NCBI GenBank assembly: GCA_021324885.1
Contig: JAJPIF010000002.1
Location: 219,796 to 283,795, forward strand
Length of the DNA stretch: 64,000 nucleotides
Reading direction: 5' to 3'
Source: Pseudomonadota bacterium
GTDB lineage: Bacteria > Desulfobacterota > Binatia > Binatales > Binataceae
The notes under the pieces were generated by a model. The model ran no database searches. It was not told the DNA's origin and worked only from the letters and a program-made list of their open reading frames with translations. The position numbers were made by a program, and so were the translations under genes. Below are positions 15,482-25,844 of this stretch, one piece after another. How positions within the stretch are numbered: the stretch's first letter is position 1; each line of letters starts with the position of its first letter.

Positions 15482-16993
15482 ATGCTGACGCCGAGCGAAG
15501 CGGATTTCGAACTGCTGGCCGGCAAAGGCTTTGACATTGTTCCGGTCTGCCGCGAAATTCCCGGCGATTTGGAAACTCCGGTCGGAGCCTTTCTTAAAAT
15601 CGGCCGCGGTGATTACGCCTTTCTGCTCGAAAGCGTGCGCGGGGGCGAAAAATGGGCGCGCTACACGTTCCTGGGCGCGGAGCCGGCGCTGGTTGTGCGT
15701 GCGCGCGGCAGCCATCTGGAGTTGATCCGCCCCGGTATCGGCGTCGAGGTCCGTTGGGTCGAGGATCCGTTCGAGGCGCTACGCCAGGAAGTAAAGCGCC
15801 GCCGCGCCCCCCAGCTCGACGGTCTGCCGCGATTTTTCGGCGGCGCGGTCGGCGTGCTGGCCTACGATATTGTCCGTTACTTCGAACGTCTGCCCAACTC
15901 GCCGCCCGACGACCTTGGCGTCCCCGACCTCTACATGATGTTCACCGACACCGTGCTGGTGTTCGACAACGTGCGCCAGACTATCAAGATCATCGTCAAT
16001 GTGCCGGTGAAGGACTTCGCCAACGCGCGCTCCGCCTACCGCGTTGCGGTCGAAAAAATCGAAGCGACCATCGCGCAGTTGGGCACGCGCGCCGTTCTGC
16101 CCTGTCTTAATCGGCCCGCCGCCGCAGCCGAGCCGGCAATCGTATCGAACCAGACCCGCGAGGGTTACATGCAGACCGTGATGGCGGCGAAGGAATACAT
16201 CGCGGCCGGCGATATTATCCAGGTCGTTCCTTCACAGCGCTTCGAGGCCGACCTGACCGTGCATCCGTTCAATCTCTATCGCAGCCTGCGCACGATCAAT
16301 CCTTCGCCCTATATGTTTTACCTGCGGCTGGGCAATCAGACCCTGGTCGGCGCCTCGCCCGAGGTAATGGTCCGGCTGGAGGGCCGGGAAGTCACGCTGC
16401 GGCCGATCGCGGGCACGCGTCCGCGCGGCGCAGACGAGGCGGCGGACCTGCGGCTTGAGCGCGAGTTGCTGGCCGATCCCAAGGAGCGCGCGGAGCACGT
16501 GATGCTGGTGGATCTCGGCCGTAATGACGTCGGCCGGGTGTCGGAAATCGGTTCGGTCGAGGTTACGGAGCTGATGGTGGTCGAGCGCTACTCGCACGTG
16601 ATGCATATCGTTTCCAACGTGCGCGGAAAGCTGCGCGCGGATTGCGACGCTTTCGACGCTTTCCGCGCCACCTTCCCGCAGGGCACCGTCTCGGGCGCGC
16701 CGAAAATCCGCGCGATGGAGATAATCGACGAGCTGGAGCCGGTGCGGCGCGGTGTTTACGCCGGGGCCGTCGGCTACTTCAGCTATACCGGCAACATGGA
16801 CACCGCGATCGCTTTGCGCACGATGCTGATTCAGAACGGCCGCGTGTATATCCAGGCCGGAGGCGGCGTCGTGGCCGATTCCGATCCGGCCGCCGAATAC
16901 CAGGAGTCTGTCAATAAAGCCCAGGCGATGCTGCGCGCGCTGAGCGCCGCTACGCAGTTCGAAAACGCCGCCCGCGGGAATCGCCATGAATAA
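15482..16993 (+). CDS. trpE: Anthranilate synthase component I
   Basis: TrpE converts chorismate to anthranilate using ammonia from TrpG. The 503-residue chain has the N-terminal region with the LLES element ([17 protein letters not shown]), the part that forms the tryptophan feedback site, and the chorismate-binding domain: [70 protein letters not shown] and [19 protein letters not shown] 15482 is chosen because AGGAG (15472-15476) lies five bases ahead; an in-frame ATG at 15434 lacks this. It is the first structural gene of the operon, 54 bases after the attenuator T-run, and overlaps trpG by eight bases. Confidence 0.96.
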   Translation: MLTPSEADFELLAGKGFDIVPVCREIPGDLETPVGAFLKIGRGDYAFLLESVRGGEKWARYTFLGAEPALVVRARGSHLELIRPGIGVEVRWVEDPFEALRQEVKRRRAPQLDGLPRFFGGAVGVLAYDIVRYFERLPNSPPDDLGVPDLYMMFTDTVLVFDNVRQTIKIIVNVPVKDFANARSAYRVAVEKIEATIAQLGTRAVLPCLNRPAAAAEPAIVSNQTREGYMQTVMAAKEYIAAGDIIQVVPSQRFEADLTVHPFNLYRSLRTINPSPYMFYLRLGNQTLVGASPEVMVRLEGREVTLRPIAGTRPRGADEAADLRLERELLADPKERAEHVMLVDLGRNDVGRVSEIGSVEVTELMVVERYSHVMHIVSNVRGKLRADCDAFDAFRATFPQGTVSGAPKIRAMEIIDELEPVRRGVYAGAVGYFSYTGNMDTAIALRTMLIQNGRVYIQAGGGVVADSDPAAEYQESVNKAQAMLRALSAATQFENAARGNRHE

Positions 16994-17570
16994 TCGCGTG
17001 TTGATGATCGACAACTACGATTCCTTTACTTACAACCTGGTCCAGTATCTGGGCGAACTGGGAGCCGAGGTCACCGTCAGGCGCAACGACGCCATCGCGC
17101 TGGCCGCGATCGATGAAATCGCACCCGACGCGATTGTGATCTCTCCAGGGCCATGCACGCCCAGCCAGGCAGGAATCTCGGTGGATTTGATTCTTCAAAT
17201 GGCGGGCAAGGTCCCGATCCTCGGCGTCTGCCTGGGCCATCAATGTATCGGCGAGGCCTTCGGCGGACGCGTCGTACGCGCCAGCCGCCTGATGCATGGC
17301 AAGACTTCGCCAATCATGCACGATTTCCGCACCATCTTCTCCGGCCTGCCGTCGCCGTTTGAAGCAATCCGCTACCATTCCCTGCTAATCGAGCCCCAGT
17401 CGCTCCCCGAATGCCTCGAAGTGTCGGCCTGGACGGCGGAGGGCGAGATAATGGGGCTGCGGCACAAGCGGCTTGCGGTCGAGGGCGTCCAGTTCCATCC
17501 GGAATCGATCCTGACCGAACATGGCAAGCGGCTTTTGAAAAACTTCCTCGCCGGAGCCATGCGTCAATGA
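16986..17570 (+). CDS. trpG: Anthranilate synthase component II, glutamine amidotransferase
   Basis: The 194-residue chain is a class I amidotransferase that releases ammonia from glutamine for TrpE. The triad is visible: the nucleophile Cys in [15 protein letters not shown] and the His-Glu pair in [32 protein letters not shown] at the start and [11 protein letters not shown] are typical. It could also serve as the PabA partner in folate synthesis, as in organisms with a single amphibolic TrpG; that is not decided by sequence. It overlaps trpE by 8 bases and trpD by 4 bases (ATGA), which suits 1:1 translation. Confidence 0.96.
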   Translation: MNNRVLMIDNYDSFTYNLVQYLGELGAEVTVRRNDAIALAAIDEIAPDAIVISPGPCTPSQAGISVDLILQMAGKVPILGVCLGHQCIGEAFGGRVVRASRLMHGKTSPIMHDFRTIFSGLPSPFEAIRYHSLLIEPQSLPECLEVSAWTAEGEIMGLRHKRLAVEGVQFHPESILTEHGKRLLKNFLAGAMRQ

Positions 17571-18589
17571 CCGTTTTGCGTCACGCGCTGGATTCGGTGC
17601 TGGCCCGACGATCGCTCGACGAGAGTGAGATGCGCGCCGTGCTCGACGAAATCCTTGAGGGTGGCGCGCCGCCCGCTCTGGTGGCGGGTTTGCTGGTCGC
17701 GCTGAGAATGAAGGGCGAGGAGCCGCGGGAACTGGCCGCCGGCGTGCGCGCGCTGCTGGCCCGCGCGCGCCGGCTGGAGCTCGGAGCTGATGACCTGCTC
17801 GATACCGCCGGGACCGGCGGCGACGGCAAGGGCACCTTCAACATCTCGACCGCCGCGGCATTGATTGCCGCTGCCGCGGGCATCAAGGTCGCCAAAGCCG
17901 GAAATCGCGCGGCCAGCGGTGCCGTCGGCGCTGCCGACGTGCTCGAACAATTCGGCGTGCGGATCGAACTGGAACCTGCCGCCCTCAGACGATGCCTTGA
18001 GCGAGCCGGGATCTGTTTCGTATTCGCGCCGTATTATCATCCTGCGGTCGCGCGGGTGGCGCCGATTCGCAAGCAGTTGGGTGTTCCCACGCTGTTCAAC
18101 CTGCTCGGTCCCATCGCCAATGCGGCGCAGCCCGCGCGGCGGCTGGTCGGTGTAGCAGAGGCGCGCACCGCGCCCGTGATGGCGCAGGCGCTGGTTGAAC
18201 TGGGCGCACGGCATGCTCTCGTCGTGCATAGCGAGGATGGAATGGACGAGATCTCCCCGTGCGCGCCGACCATGATTTTCGAGGTACGGGGCGGCAAGGT
18301 CACCGAGAATCGAATCCGTCCGGCCGATTTCGGGATTAATGGCCGTGGGATTGCGGAGATCAGGGCCACGAATGCCGAACAGGCCGTTGCAAGGCTTTGC
18401 GCGGCGCTCGGCGGCGAAAGCGGCGCAGCCTCGGATGTTCTAGCGCTCAACGGAGGCGCCGCGATCTATGTCGGCGCAGGCGCGGCCTCGCTTGCTGAAG
18501 GTGTTGAAGCTGCGCGCGCAGTCCTGCGCCAGGGGCTCGCGCTGAACACGCTGGAGCGGCTGCGTGCCGCCAGCCACGAGGAGCAATAA
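17567..18589 (+). CDS. trpD: Anthranilate phosphoribosyltransferase
   Basis: TrpD transfers phosphoribose from PRPP to anthranilate. The protein is 340 residues from ATG 17567. The diphosphate-binding motif [17 protein letters not shown] lies near residues 80-96; [21 protein letters not shown] and the [20 protein letters not shown] stretch follow, as usual for the family. The start overlaps the trpG stop by four bases; the frame is open further upstream inside trpG, but that part shows no homology to the family. It is not fused to trpG, unlike in Escherichia coli. Its TAA stop is immediately followed by the ATG of the trpCF fusion. Confidence 0.96.
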   Translation: MTVLRHALDSVLARRSLDESEMRAVLDEILEGGAPPALVAGLLVALRMKGEEPRELAAGVRALLARARRLELGADDLLDTAGTGGDGKGTFNISTAAALIAAAAGIKVAKAGNRAASGAVGAADVLEQFGVRIELEPAALRRCLERAGICFVFAPYYHPAVARVAPIRKQLGVPTLFNLLGPIANAAQPARRLVGVAEARTAPVMAQALVELGARHALVVHSEDGMDEISPCAPTMIFEVRGGKVTENRIRPADFGINGRGIAEIRATNAEQAVARLCAALGGESGAASDVLALNGGAAIYVGAGAASLAEGVEAARAVLRQGLALNTLERLRAASHEEQ

Positions 18590-20035
18590 ATGGCGTCGGT
18601 GCTGGACCGCATTTTTGCTGCCAAGCGGGCGGAACTCGAGCAGACGCGCCGCCGCATCGGACTGGATGAAATCCGGGCGCGCGCCGCGTCTTCGGCGCCG
18701 CCGCGTGATTTTATCGGCGCGCTTAAAAGTCATCGCCCTGCCATCATCGCCGAGATCAAGCGCGCGTCCCCGAGCAAGGGCGACATCCTGCCGGGCCTCG
18801 ATCCGGCTGGTGTTGCGCGCGGATATGCGGCGGCGGGTGCGGCTTGCATTTCAGTGCTCACTGACCCTCGCTTCAAGGGCTCACTTGACGATCTCAACAC
18901 CGTCCGAAACGCGGTCGATCTGCCGCTGCTGCGCAAGGATTTCGTGTTCGATCCGTACCAGGTTTACGAAGCCAGGGCGGCGGGCGCGGATTGCATTCTG
19001 CTGATTGCGGCGATGTTGTCCGAGGGCGATTTACGCGCCCTGGCGGCCCTGGCACACGAGCTCGGCATGGCCGCACTGGTGGAAGTGCACGACGAGGAAC
19101 AGTTCAGAATCGCCGAGCGCATCGGCGCAAGCCTCATCGGCGTCAACAACCGCGATCTTCACACGTTTGTTACCGACATCTCAGTTACCCAGCGCCTGAT
19201 GCGGGATTATCGCGGAGATGCCCTGCTCATTTCCGAAAGCGGCATCGAAACCGCCGCGGATGTCGCGCGGCTGGATCGAGCGGGGGCGCGGGCATTTCTT
19301 ATCGGCGAGAGTCTGCTGCGCTGCCCAACTCCCAGAATCCTGCTCGGCGACTTTCTATATGCGCTAGATTATCAATCCGGGTTCCCGCTTGCGCCTTCGG
19401 ATCGCAGTGCCGCTCGCAAAGCCGGCCAGCGACTTCGGGTCAAAATCTGCGGCATCACCCGTGTAGAGGACGCTCTTGCGGCAGTCGATGCGGGAGCCGA
19501 CATGCTCGGCCTTAATTTTTACCCCGCAAGTCCACGGTATGTTGAATTCGAGCGCGCCCGCGAAATTCGACGACTGGTTGGACAACGGGCACAATTGGTC
19601 GGCGTTTTCGTTAACGCGACGCGGGCTCAGATCGAGCGCTACGGCCAGGGCGTCGGCCTTGACCTGATTCAACTTCACGGCACCGAGCCGGTCGAGGAAT
19701 TCTTCGGTTGGCAAGTCCCGGTGATAGGTGCCGTCAGGCTTGATCCAGACGGAGCGGCAAACCGTGCTCCGTGCTGGGGCCATTACGTGCTCTATGACGC
19801 GATGGACGCACGCTTGCACGGCGGCACGGGGCGCCGCGTGCCCCTTCAATGGTTTCGTGGTCGGGACCTGTCCCACGCCTTCATCTCCGGCGGATTGACT
19901 CCGGAAAACGTTGCTGAGGTCGCCGCGCTGCGGCCTTACGGCGTCGATGTGGCCAGCGGGGTGGAGTCGGCCCCGGGTATCAAGGACCATCTTAAGCTGA
20001 GGAGTTTCATCGAGAATGCAAAATCTGCCGGATAG
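18590..20035 (+). CDS. trpCF: Indole-3-glycerol-phosphate synthase / phosphoribosylanthranilate isomerase fusion
   Basis: This 481-residue bifunctional enzyme joins two successive barrels. Residues 1 to about 255 are indole-glycerol-phosphate synthase ([13 protein letters not shown] with the catalytic Lys, [48 protein letters not shown]). Residues from about 283 ([15 protein letters not shown]) to the end are the isomerase ([45 protein letters not shown]). The isomerase comes second, as in the enteric TrpCF. Reaction order is isomerase then synthase. The ATG abuts the trpD stop with GAGGAG in the end of trpD as ribosome site. It overlaps trpB by 20 bases. Confidence 0.95.
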   Translation: MASVLDRIFAAKRAELEQTRRRIGLDEIRARAASSAPPRDFIGALKSHRPAIIAEIKRASPSKGDILPGLDPAGVARGYAAAGAACISVLTDPRFKGSLDDLNTVRNAVDLPLLRKDFVFDPYQVYEARAAGADCILLIAAMLSEGDLRALAALAHELGMAALVEVHDEEQFRIAERIGASLIGVNNRDLHTFVTDISVTQRLMRDYRGDALLISESGIETAADVARLDRAGARAFLIGESLLRCPTPRILLGDFLYALDYQSGFPLAPSDRSAARKAGQRLRVKICGITRVEDALAAVDAGADMLGLNFYPASPRYVEFERAREIRRLVGQRAQLVGVFVNATRAQIERYGQGVGLDLIQLHGTEPVEEFFGWQVPVIGAVRLDPDGAANRAPCWGHYVLYDAMDARLHGGTGRRVPLQWFRGRDLSHAFISGGLTPENVAEVAALRPYGVDVASGVESAPGIKDHLKLRSFIENAKSAG

Positions 20036-21209
20036 GCATGGCCGCTTCGGCGAATACGGCGGCCGCTGGGTGGCCGAAACGCTGATGCCCGCCCTGCTTG
20101 AACTGGAGCAGGCCTACAAACAGGCCCGCCGCGATCCGAAGTTTCGCGCCGACCTCGAGCGCTTGTCGCGCGAGTACGTCGGACGGCCGACGCCGCTTTA
20201 TCTCGCCTCCAATCTCACTGCGCGCCTGGGTGGAGCGAAAATCTACTTGAAGCGCGAGGACCTGTGCCATACCGGCGCCCACAAGGTGAACAACACGCTG
20301 GGGCAGGCGCTGCTGGCCGTGCGTATGAACAAAAGCCGCATCACGGCGGAGACCGGCGCCGGCCAGCATGGCGTGGCGACGGCCACGATGGCGGCGCGCT
20401 TTGAGCGCGAATGCGAAGTCTTCATGGGCTCGCTCGACGTCGAACGCCAATCCCTCAACGTGTTCCGGATGAAACTGCTCGGCGCCAGGGTCCGTCCGGT
20501 CGACGCCGGCAGCCGCAGCCTCAAGGACGCGCTCAACGAGGCGCTGCGCGACTGGATCACCAACGTCAGAAATACCTACTACCTGATCGGCACTGCCGCC
20601 GGACCCCATCCCTATCCGATGATCGTGCGCGATTTCCAGGCGGTGATCGGACGCGAATCGCGCCGCCAGATTTTACAGCGTGAGGGCCGTCTGCCCGATG
20701 TCCTGGTCGCGTGCGTCAATGGCGGCTCCAACGCGATCGGGCTGTTTTACCCGTTCATCAAGGACAGCAGCGTACGGATGGTCGGAGTCGAGGCGGCGGG
20801 TCTGGGACTTAACGGACCCTCGCATGCGGCGACTTTGACCGCGGGCAGCGTGGGCGTGCTCCATGGCAATCGCACCTACCTGTTGCAGGACGAGATGGGC
20901 CAGATTCGCGAGACTCATTCGATCGCGGCGGGGCTGGATTATCCCGGCGTCGGACCGGAGCACGCATGGCTGAAGGACAGCGGCCGCGCCAGCTACGTTA
21001 CGGTGACCGACGCCGAGGCGCTCGAAGCGCTCAAGATGCTGTCGGAGACCGAAGGCATCATCCCGGCGCTGGAAAGCGCGCACGCGGTTGCGCATGCGAT
21101 CAGGATGGCGCCGTCGATGGCGCGCGATTCGATCATGATCGTCAATCTTTCCGGCCGCGGCGACAAGGACATGCAAACCGTCGCCAAGGCATTTGGCGTA
21201 AGTCTTTAG
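20016..21209 (+). CDS. trpB: Tryptophan synthase beta subunit
   Basis: TrpB condenses indole with serine using PLP. At 397 residues it is of normal length. [19 protein letters not shown] holds the PLP-binding Lys (the K of HKVNN); [28 protein letters not shown] (phosphate-binding loop) and [12 protein letters not shown] are all as expected for the TrpB1 type that partners Trp[19 protein letters not shown] at the start supports the ATG at 20016, which lies inside the end of trpCF. The 13-base gap to trpA implies coupled expression of the alpha2-beta2 complex. Confidence 0.97.
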   Translation: MQNLPDRHGRFGEYGGRWVAETLMPALLELEQAYKQARRDPKFRADLERLSREYVGRPTPLYLASNLTARLGGAKIYLKREDLCHTGAHKVNNTLGQALLAVRMNKSRITAETGAGQHGVATATMAARFERECEVFMGSLDVERQSLNVFRMKLLGARVRPVDAGSRSLKDALNEALRDWITNVRNTYYLIGTAAGPHPYPMIVRDFQAVIGRESRRQILQREGRLPDVLVACVNGGSNAIGLFYPFIKDSSVRMVGVEAAGLGLNGPSHAATLTAGSVGVLHGNRTYLLQDEMGQIRETHSIAAGLDYPGVGPEHAWLKDSGRASYVTVTDAEALEALKMLSETEGIIPALESAHAVAHAIRMAPSMARDSIMIVNLSGRGDKDMQTVAKAFGVSL

Positions 21210-21222
21210 GAAGAGCGGGACG

Positions 21223-22062
21223 ATGGCGAACAACGCAAGGATTACGCGCAAATTCCAGGAGTTGCGAGGCCGGAGCGAGGCCGCGCTGATCCCGTTTATA
21301 GTGGCCGGCGACCCCGATCTCAAAGCCACCGGCGCCCTGGTTCTGGAGATGGAAGCGCGCGGCGCCGACCTGATCGAACTGGGCGTGCCCTTTTCCGATC
21401 CGATGGCGGACGGGCCGGCCAATCAACGGGCGCTGGCGCGCGGGCTCAACTCGGGCGCGTCGCTCTCGGCGATTCTCGGACTGGTTGCCGAATTACGCAA
21501 ACAGACCCAAATCCCGATCATCCTGTTCGGATACTTCAATCCATTTTTCCGCTATGGATGCGAACGGTTGTGCGCTGACGGCGCGCGGGCCGGCGTTGAC
21601 GGCCTGCTGGTTGTGGACATGCCGCCCGAGGAAAGCGCCGAACTGGCCAAACCGGCACGCGCCGCCGGTATCGATCTGATCTACCTGCTGGCTCCCACCA
21701 CGCCCATCGAACGCAGCCGCATGGTCGCGAAATCGGCGAGCGGGTTTCTTTATTATGTTTCCGTCACCGGCGTGACCGGGGCGCGCGAACGGGTGGGCGG
21801 CGACGTTGAGCAGCATGTGCGCGAACTGTCCTCAATCACCGATCTGCCGATCGGCGTTGGGTTTGGAATTTCAACGCCTGCCCAGGCTGGTGAAGTGGCC
21901 GCCTATGCCGACGCCGTCGTGGTTGGAAGCGCGCTGTCTTTGTTGATCGAAGCGCATGGCAAAACCGATCAATTGCTGCCCAGGGTCGGCGCACTGGTGG
22001 GCGCGATGAAAGAGGCGATGCGCGCCGCCCGCTCCAACCAGCCCCGCGCCGCCTCTGCATAA
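21223..22062 (+). CDS. trpA: Tryptophan synthase alpha subunit
   Basis: TrpA cleaves indole-3-glycerol phosphate and passes indole to TrpB. The 279-residue barrel shows FIVAGDPDLKATGALV, then DLIELGVPFSDPMADGP with the catalytic Glu (of IELG) and Asp (of ADGP), QIPIILFGYFNPFFRYG, DGLLVVDMPPEES and YYVSVTGVTGAR, and ends with a phosphate-binding GFGISTPAQAGEV and DAVVVGSAL. It is the last Trp biosynthesis gene; a 66-base gap with an inverted repeat separates it from accD. Confidence 0.97.
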   Translation: MANNARITRKFQELRGRSEAALIPFIVAGDPDLKATGALVLEMEARGADLIELGVPFSDPMADGPANQRALARGLNSGASLSAILGLVAELRKQTQIPIILFGYFNPFFRYGCERLCADGARAGVDGLLVVDMPPEESAELAKPARAAGIDLIYLLAPTTPIERSRMVAKSASGFLYYVSVTGVTGARERVGGDVEQHVRELSSITDLPIGVGFGISTPAQAGEVAAYADAVVVGSALSLLIEAHGKTDQLLPRVGALVGAMKEAMRAARSNQPRAASA

Positions 22063-22063
22063 A

Positions 22064-22124
22064 GCGCAAAAATTAACCCCCCCAGCGGCTACCTTCGAAG
22101 GCAAAAAAGGTTTAATTTTTCGCG
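22064..22124 (+). other. Nested inverted repeat between trpA and accD
   Basis: The outer arms GCGCAAAAATTAA (22064-22076) and TTTAATTTTTCGCG (22111-22124) pair over most of their length, with CC/GG continuing inward. Inside lies the perfect 10-base palindrome CCTTCGAAGG (22092-22101). The AT-rich arms stand out in this GC-rich stretch and end a few bases before the accD start. It could be a processing site, a partial terminator that lowers accD expression, or a regulator site. Confidence 0.5.
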
Positions 22125-22128
22125 TCAG

Positions 22129-22965
22129 ATGCCGATGCAACGCACAGAAGCGGCCCAGCCTGCCGCGCGCGAGGACCTGTGGGTCAAATGTCCGAAATGC
22201 CGCGATATCGCCTATCGCAAGGAAGTCGAGCGCAATCTCAACGTCTGCCTCAAATGCGGCCATCACTTCCGCCTCACCGTCGAACAACGGCTGGCGATTA
22301 CCGTCGACCGCGGCTCATGGCACGAACTAAGCGCGGACCTGATTGGCGGCGACCCGCTTAGGTTCCGCGATTCAAAGCCCTACCCGGAGCGGCTCGCCCA
22401 GGCCCGCGCCGCCAGCGGGCGCGGCGACGCGATCGTGATCGGAACCTGCCGCATTGGTGGGCGCAATGTCGCTTTGGGCGTGATGGACTTCAATTTCATG
22501 GGCGGCAGCATGGGCCTGGTTGTGGGCGAGAAACTATCCCGGCTGTTGGTCCATGCGCGCTCACGGCGGCTTCCCGCGGTGGTGTTCAGTGCGTCGGGCG
22601 GCGCCCGGATGCAGGAAGGGGCGCTGTCGCTGATGCAGATGGGGAAAGTGTCGGCGGCGATCGCGCGGCTGCGCGATGCGCGAGTCCCGTATATCTCGGT
22701 CTGCTGCGATCCCACCACCGGCGGCGTCGCCGCTTCGTTCGCGATGCTCGGGGATTTGAACCTGGCCGAACCGGGCGCGGTGATTGGCTTCGCCGGCCGA
22801 CGTGTGATCGAGCAGACGATTAATCAGCGTCTGCCCGAGGACTTCCAGACCGCCGAATTCCTGCTCACCCACGGCATGCTGGACGCTATCGTCCCGCGCC
22901 ATCAGATGCGCCATACCCTGGCCACTCTGCTCGGCATCCTGCGCCCCCGCCGCACGGCCCAATGA
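22129..22965 (+). CDS. accD: Acetyl-CoA carboxylase carboxyltransferase beta subunit
   Basis: AccD, with AccA, transfers CO2 from biotin to acetyl-CoA to make malonyl-CoA, the committed step of fatty acid synthesis. The 278-residue chain has the N-terminal zinc ribbon (VKCPKCRDIAY and NVCLKCGHHF) and the crotonase-fold core: MDFNFMGGSMGLVVGEKLSR, FSASGGARMQEGALSLMQM, CCDPTTGGVAASFAMLGD and GFAGRRVIEQTI. Two in-frame ATGs (22129 and 22135) are possible; a Shine-Dalgarno is not obvious, and the inverted repeat upstream may hold the leader. accD directly after trpA is a known order in several Proteobacteria. Confidence 0.95.
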   Translation: MPMQRTEAAQPAAREDLWVKCPKCRDIAYRKEVERNLNVCLKCGHHFRLTVEQRLAITVDRGSWHELSADLIGGDPLRFRDSKPYPERLAQARAASGRGDAIVIGTCRIGGRNVALGVMDFNFMGGSMGLVVGEKLSRLLVHARSRRLPAVVFSASGGARMQEGALSLMQMGKVSAAIARLRDARVPYISVCCDPTTGGVAASFAMLGDLNLAEPGAVIGFAGRRVIEQTINQRLPEDFQTAEFLLTHGMLDAIVPRHQMRHTLATLLGILRPRRTAQ

Positions 22966-22998
22966 GCAGGCATCGTGCTGCCAGCGATGTTCGCCTGC
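22966..22998 (+). terminator. Imperfect hairpin directly after accD
   Basis: GCAGGC (22966-22971) pairs with GCCTGC (22993-22998), and ATCG pairs with CGAT inside, with a 3-prime bulge. It begins at the base after the accD stop, between accD and the converging modC. There is no T-run, so at best it is a weak or factor-assisted end signal. Confidence 0.3.
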
Positions 22999-23061
22999 AG
23001 GGCGGACAGCGCGATGCTGCCGCCTCGTTGGCGGGAAATCAGGGAAACCCGCAATGCGGTA

Positions 23062-24204
23062 TCAGGCTCGGGGTTCCACCAGATTGCAGGAGTAAGTTTT
23101 GATTACCAGCCAAATCTGTTGCCCGGGCACCAGGCCCAACTCCTCAAGGGCGCTGGGTGTAACGTGGACCTCGAAATCGACTCCCACATCGACGGCCAGA
23201 ATAACCGTCACTCCTTCGCGGCGAATCGCCCGGATACGGCCGGACAGAACGTTGCGGGCGCTCAGACCGCGGGGCGGCTCTGCCGCTATCATGACGTCGC
23301 CGGCGCGAATCGCGATACGCACTGCGGCCCCCGGACTGGTGCTGATGAGCGGGACCTCAAGTCGGCACTCGCTCAGCCCGAGTTGGCAAATCATGGTTCC
23401 GTGGTGCTCATGCATTTCGACCACGGTGGCATCGAACATGTTCTCGAAGCCGACGATTTGCGCGACGGTCTGGTGGCGCGGCGAAGTAAGAACCTCATGC
23501 GGCGCACCCTGCGCAATCACTTCTCCGGCCTCGATCATCACTACCCGTTCACCCAGTGCGAAAGCCTCCTGGGGCGAATGAGTCACGAAAACGATCGGGA
23601 TCGAGTGCGCCGCGTTCCATTCGCGCAGGTCTTCCAGGATTTTTGATTTGGTGGCGAGGTCCAGCGCGGTCAACGGCTCGTCAAGCAGCAGCGCGCGCGG
23701 ATCGGTGACCAGCGATCGCGCCAGCGCCGTACGCTGACGCTCGCCGCCCGAGATAGCGGTTACCTTGTGCGCGGCCAAATGGGAAATGCGAAACGACTTG
23801 AGCATCGATTTTATGCGCTGCTCGCGACGTGCCGCCGGTAGCTTCGCGATCCCGTAGCGCACGTTCTCCTCCACGGTCATGTGCGGGAACAGTGCCAGGG
23901 CTTGGAATACGTATCCAAGGCGCCGCTGTTCGACCGGCAGGTCGATGCGCGACGCCGAATCGAAAAGGACAGTCGAGCCAATCGCGACGCGGCCTGAATC
24001 GGGACGCAGAAGGCCCGCGATACAGTTCAGCAGCGTGGTTTTTCCGCCGCCCGACGGTCCAAGCAGCATCGTGAATCCCGGGGACGCCTCCAGACGCGCC
24101 TGCAAGGTGAATCCATCAAGACGCTTGATGATGTCCACCGATAGTTTTGGATCGGTCGCGGCCGGTGTGACGTCAGGATTCCGCATTGAGTAATCGGCGA
24201 GCAT
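23062..24204 (-). CDS. modC: Molybdate ABC transporter ATP-binding protein
   Basis: ModC powers molybdate import through ModB. Walker A is GPSGGGKTT, the Q-loop region VFQALALFPHMTVEENV, the signature ISGGERQRTALARSL, Walker B ALLLDEPLTALD and the switch His in FVTHSPQEAFALGE. The C-terminal 130 residues hold a MOP/TOBE-like regulatory domain (IAIRAGDVMIAAEPPRGLSARNVLSG and so on), the oxyanion-binding fold typical of ModC. The start is unsure between ATG 24204 and ATG 24186; both lie inside the end of modB, so the genes are translationally coupled. The stop is at 23062, converging on accD. Confidence 0.93.
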   Translation of the reverse strand: MLADYSMRNPDVTPAATDPKLSVDIIKRLDGFTLQARLEASPGFTMLLGPSGGGKTTLLNCIAGLLRPDSGRVAIGSTVLFDSASRIDLPVEQRRLGYVFQALALFPHMTVEENVRYGIAKLPAARREQRIKSMLKSFRISHLAAHKVTAISGGERQRTALARSLVTDPRALLLDEPLTALDLATKSKILEDLREWNAAHSIPIVFVTHSPQEAFALGERVVMIEAGEVIAQGAPHEVLTSPRHQTVAQIVGFENMFDATVVEMHEHHGTMICQLGLSECRLEVPLISTSPGAAVRIAIRAGDVMIAAEPPRGLSARNVLSGRIRAIRREGVTVILAVDVGVDFEVHVTPSALEELGLVPGQQIWLVIKTYSCNLVEPRA

Positions 24205-24889
24205 TCTGCCGCGGTAGCGGCCACACCGCCCACATTCGCCGATTGACCGCATAGGTAAGCGACAGAGTAATGAATGAAAACGCCATTAACAGCAACGCCA
24301 TTTGGTTGGCTCCGCCGTAATCCAGCGCCTGCACATGATCGTAGATCGCGATCGAAACCGTTCGCGTGACGCCGGGGATATTGCCGCCGACCATCAGCAC
24401 GACACCGAATTCGCCCAGCGTATGCGCGAAGCTGAGCACCACGCCGGTGATGATGCCGCCGCGCGAAAGCGGAAGCACGATGCGGCCAAAGGTGCGCAGG
24501 CGCGAGGCGCCGAGGACCGCGGAGGCGCCCAGCAGGTCGCGATCCACCTGGGAAAAGGCCGATGCCATCGGCTGCACCGCAAAAGGCAGGCTGTAGATAA
24601 CCGAAGCGATGACCAGGCTGGCGAAAGTAAACGGCAACCCATGACCGAAAAGGCGTTGATACAACCGCCCGGCCGGGCTGTCGGGTCCCATCGCGACCAG
24701 AACATAGAAGCCCAGCACGGTAGGCGGCAGGACCAGCGGCAGCGCGACGGCCGCTTCGACCAGGAATTTCCAGCGCCAGCGGCTGAAAGCAATCCAGCAG
24801 GCCAACGGCATTGCGACTACCAGCAGGACCGCGCAGACAACGAGGGCGAGCCTGAAGGTGAGAAAAATCGAGTTCCATTCCATAATCAT
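24173..24889 (-). CDS. modB: Molybdate ABC transporter permease
   Basis: This 238-residue inner-membrane protein has five to six hydrophobic segments and the EAA-type loop facing ModC (DLLGASAVLGASRLRTFGRIVLP), followed by SFAHTLGEFGVVLMVGGN, a hallmark of the ModB permease (FARALGEFG pattern). It begins FLTFRLALVVCAVLLVVAMPLA, as ModB does. It overlaps modA by four bases and modC by at least 14 bases. Together the three encode a complete high-affinity molybdate importer, which would supply molybdenum-cofactor enzymes not seen in this window. Confidence 0.93.
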   Translation of the reverse strand: MIMEWNSIFLTFRLALVVCAVLLVVAMPLACWIAFSRWRWKFLVEAAVALPLVLPPTVLGFYVLVAMGPDSPAGRLYQRLFGHGLPFTFASLVIASVIYSLPFAVQPMASAFSQVDRDLLGASAVLGASRLRTFGRIVLPLSRGGIITGVVLSFAHTLGEFGVVLMVGGNIPGVTRTVSIAIYDHVQALDYGGANQMALLLMAFSFITLSLTYAVNRRMWAVWPLPRQNARRLLNAES

Positions 24890-25683
24890 TCATCCCCGAC
24901 CCCGCCGCCCTTTGCCCCGGGGGCAACGAATCCGTAACGCTCCATCAACGCCCGGCCAGCCGGCTGGCGCAGGAAAGCGACAAATTGGCGAGCCACCCGC
25001 ATGTTGCGCGAGGATTTAAGTATCACCGCGGCCTGGATTATCGGCGGATAGTCCTGCGCAGGAATTTCCACGAAACGCCCTTTGGCCTTCATCGGCGGCG
25101 CGAGCGCCAGCGACAGCGCGATGATCCCGGCATCGGCGCTGCCGGAAGCGACGAACTGCGCGGTTTGCGATACGTTCTCTCCCAGCACCAGCTTGCTTTT
25201 TATCTGATTGTAGATCCCCTGATGGCGCAATGCGGCCAGCGCAGCTCGTCCGTAGGGTGCATGCTGTGGATTGGCAATCGCGATCTTATGGACTTCGGGC
25301 TGCAGCAGGACCCGCAAACCGCGCCTTATGTCGAGTCTGGAGGCGGACGGCACCCAAAGCACGATTCGGCCCACCGCGTAGTCATACAAAGTGCCCGGTT
25401 CCGTCAGCCCTGCCGCCTCAAGCCGTTTCGGATACTCGGCGTCCGCCGAAAAAAACACATCATATGGCGCGCCGTTGATGATTTGGGAATAGAAGTTTCC
25501 CGAGGAACCGTAAGAGAGCTTTACCGCGTTTCCGGTTTGCTCCTGAAACCGCGCCGCGGCCTGGTCGAAGGCGAACGTCAGGTCGGCAGCGGCGGCCACC
25601 GTGATCTGACCCGCGCATGCGCAAGGCGCAATCCATAGGCAAACCACACTCACGGCCATCAAAAGTCGCAGCTTCATTTTCAT
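24886..25683 (-). CDS. modA: Molybdate-binding periplasmic protein
   Basis: This 265-residue protein has a Sec signal peptide (MKMKLRLLMAVSVVCLW..., cut near CACAGQ). The mature part is a type II binding protein: ITVAAAADLTFAFDQAAARFQ, KLSYGSSGNFYSQIINGAPYDVFFSAD, RIVLWVPSAS, IANPQHAPYGRAALAAL, GENVSQTAQFVASGSADAGIIAL. Ser in AAADL and SYGSSG and the AxYGxAA stretch are as in ModA. It is first in the modABC operon; the 160 bases upstream are shared with the divergent DUF992 gene. I did not see a clear ModE box. Confidence 0.93.
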   Translation of the reverse strand: MKMKLRLLMAVSVVCLWIAPCACAGQITVAAAADLTFAFDQAAARFQEQTGNAVKLSYGSSGNFYSQIINGAPYDVFFSADAEYPKRLEAAGLTEPGTLYDYAVGRIVLWVPSASRLDIRRGLRVLLQPEVHKIAIANPQHAPYGRAALAALRHQGIYNQIKSKLVLGENVSQTAQFVASGSADAGIIALSLALAPPMKAKGRFVEIPAQDYPPIIQAAVILKSSRNMRVARQFVAFLRQPAGRALMERYGFVAPGAKGGGVGDE

Positions 25684-25844
25684 GGATAATCCCTATGCCA
25701 TTATAGATGTTTTCTGACAAGGATTATGGCGAAAGACAGAGTTTGGAATAGATACCGTATCGCGGCACGGCGCAAGCCGCCGAGCACAACCTTTTGCGTT
25801 GTCTTATGCGCGCGACCCATTTAATTATGAATGCGGAGGTGACC

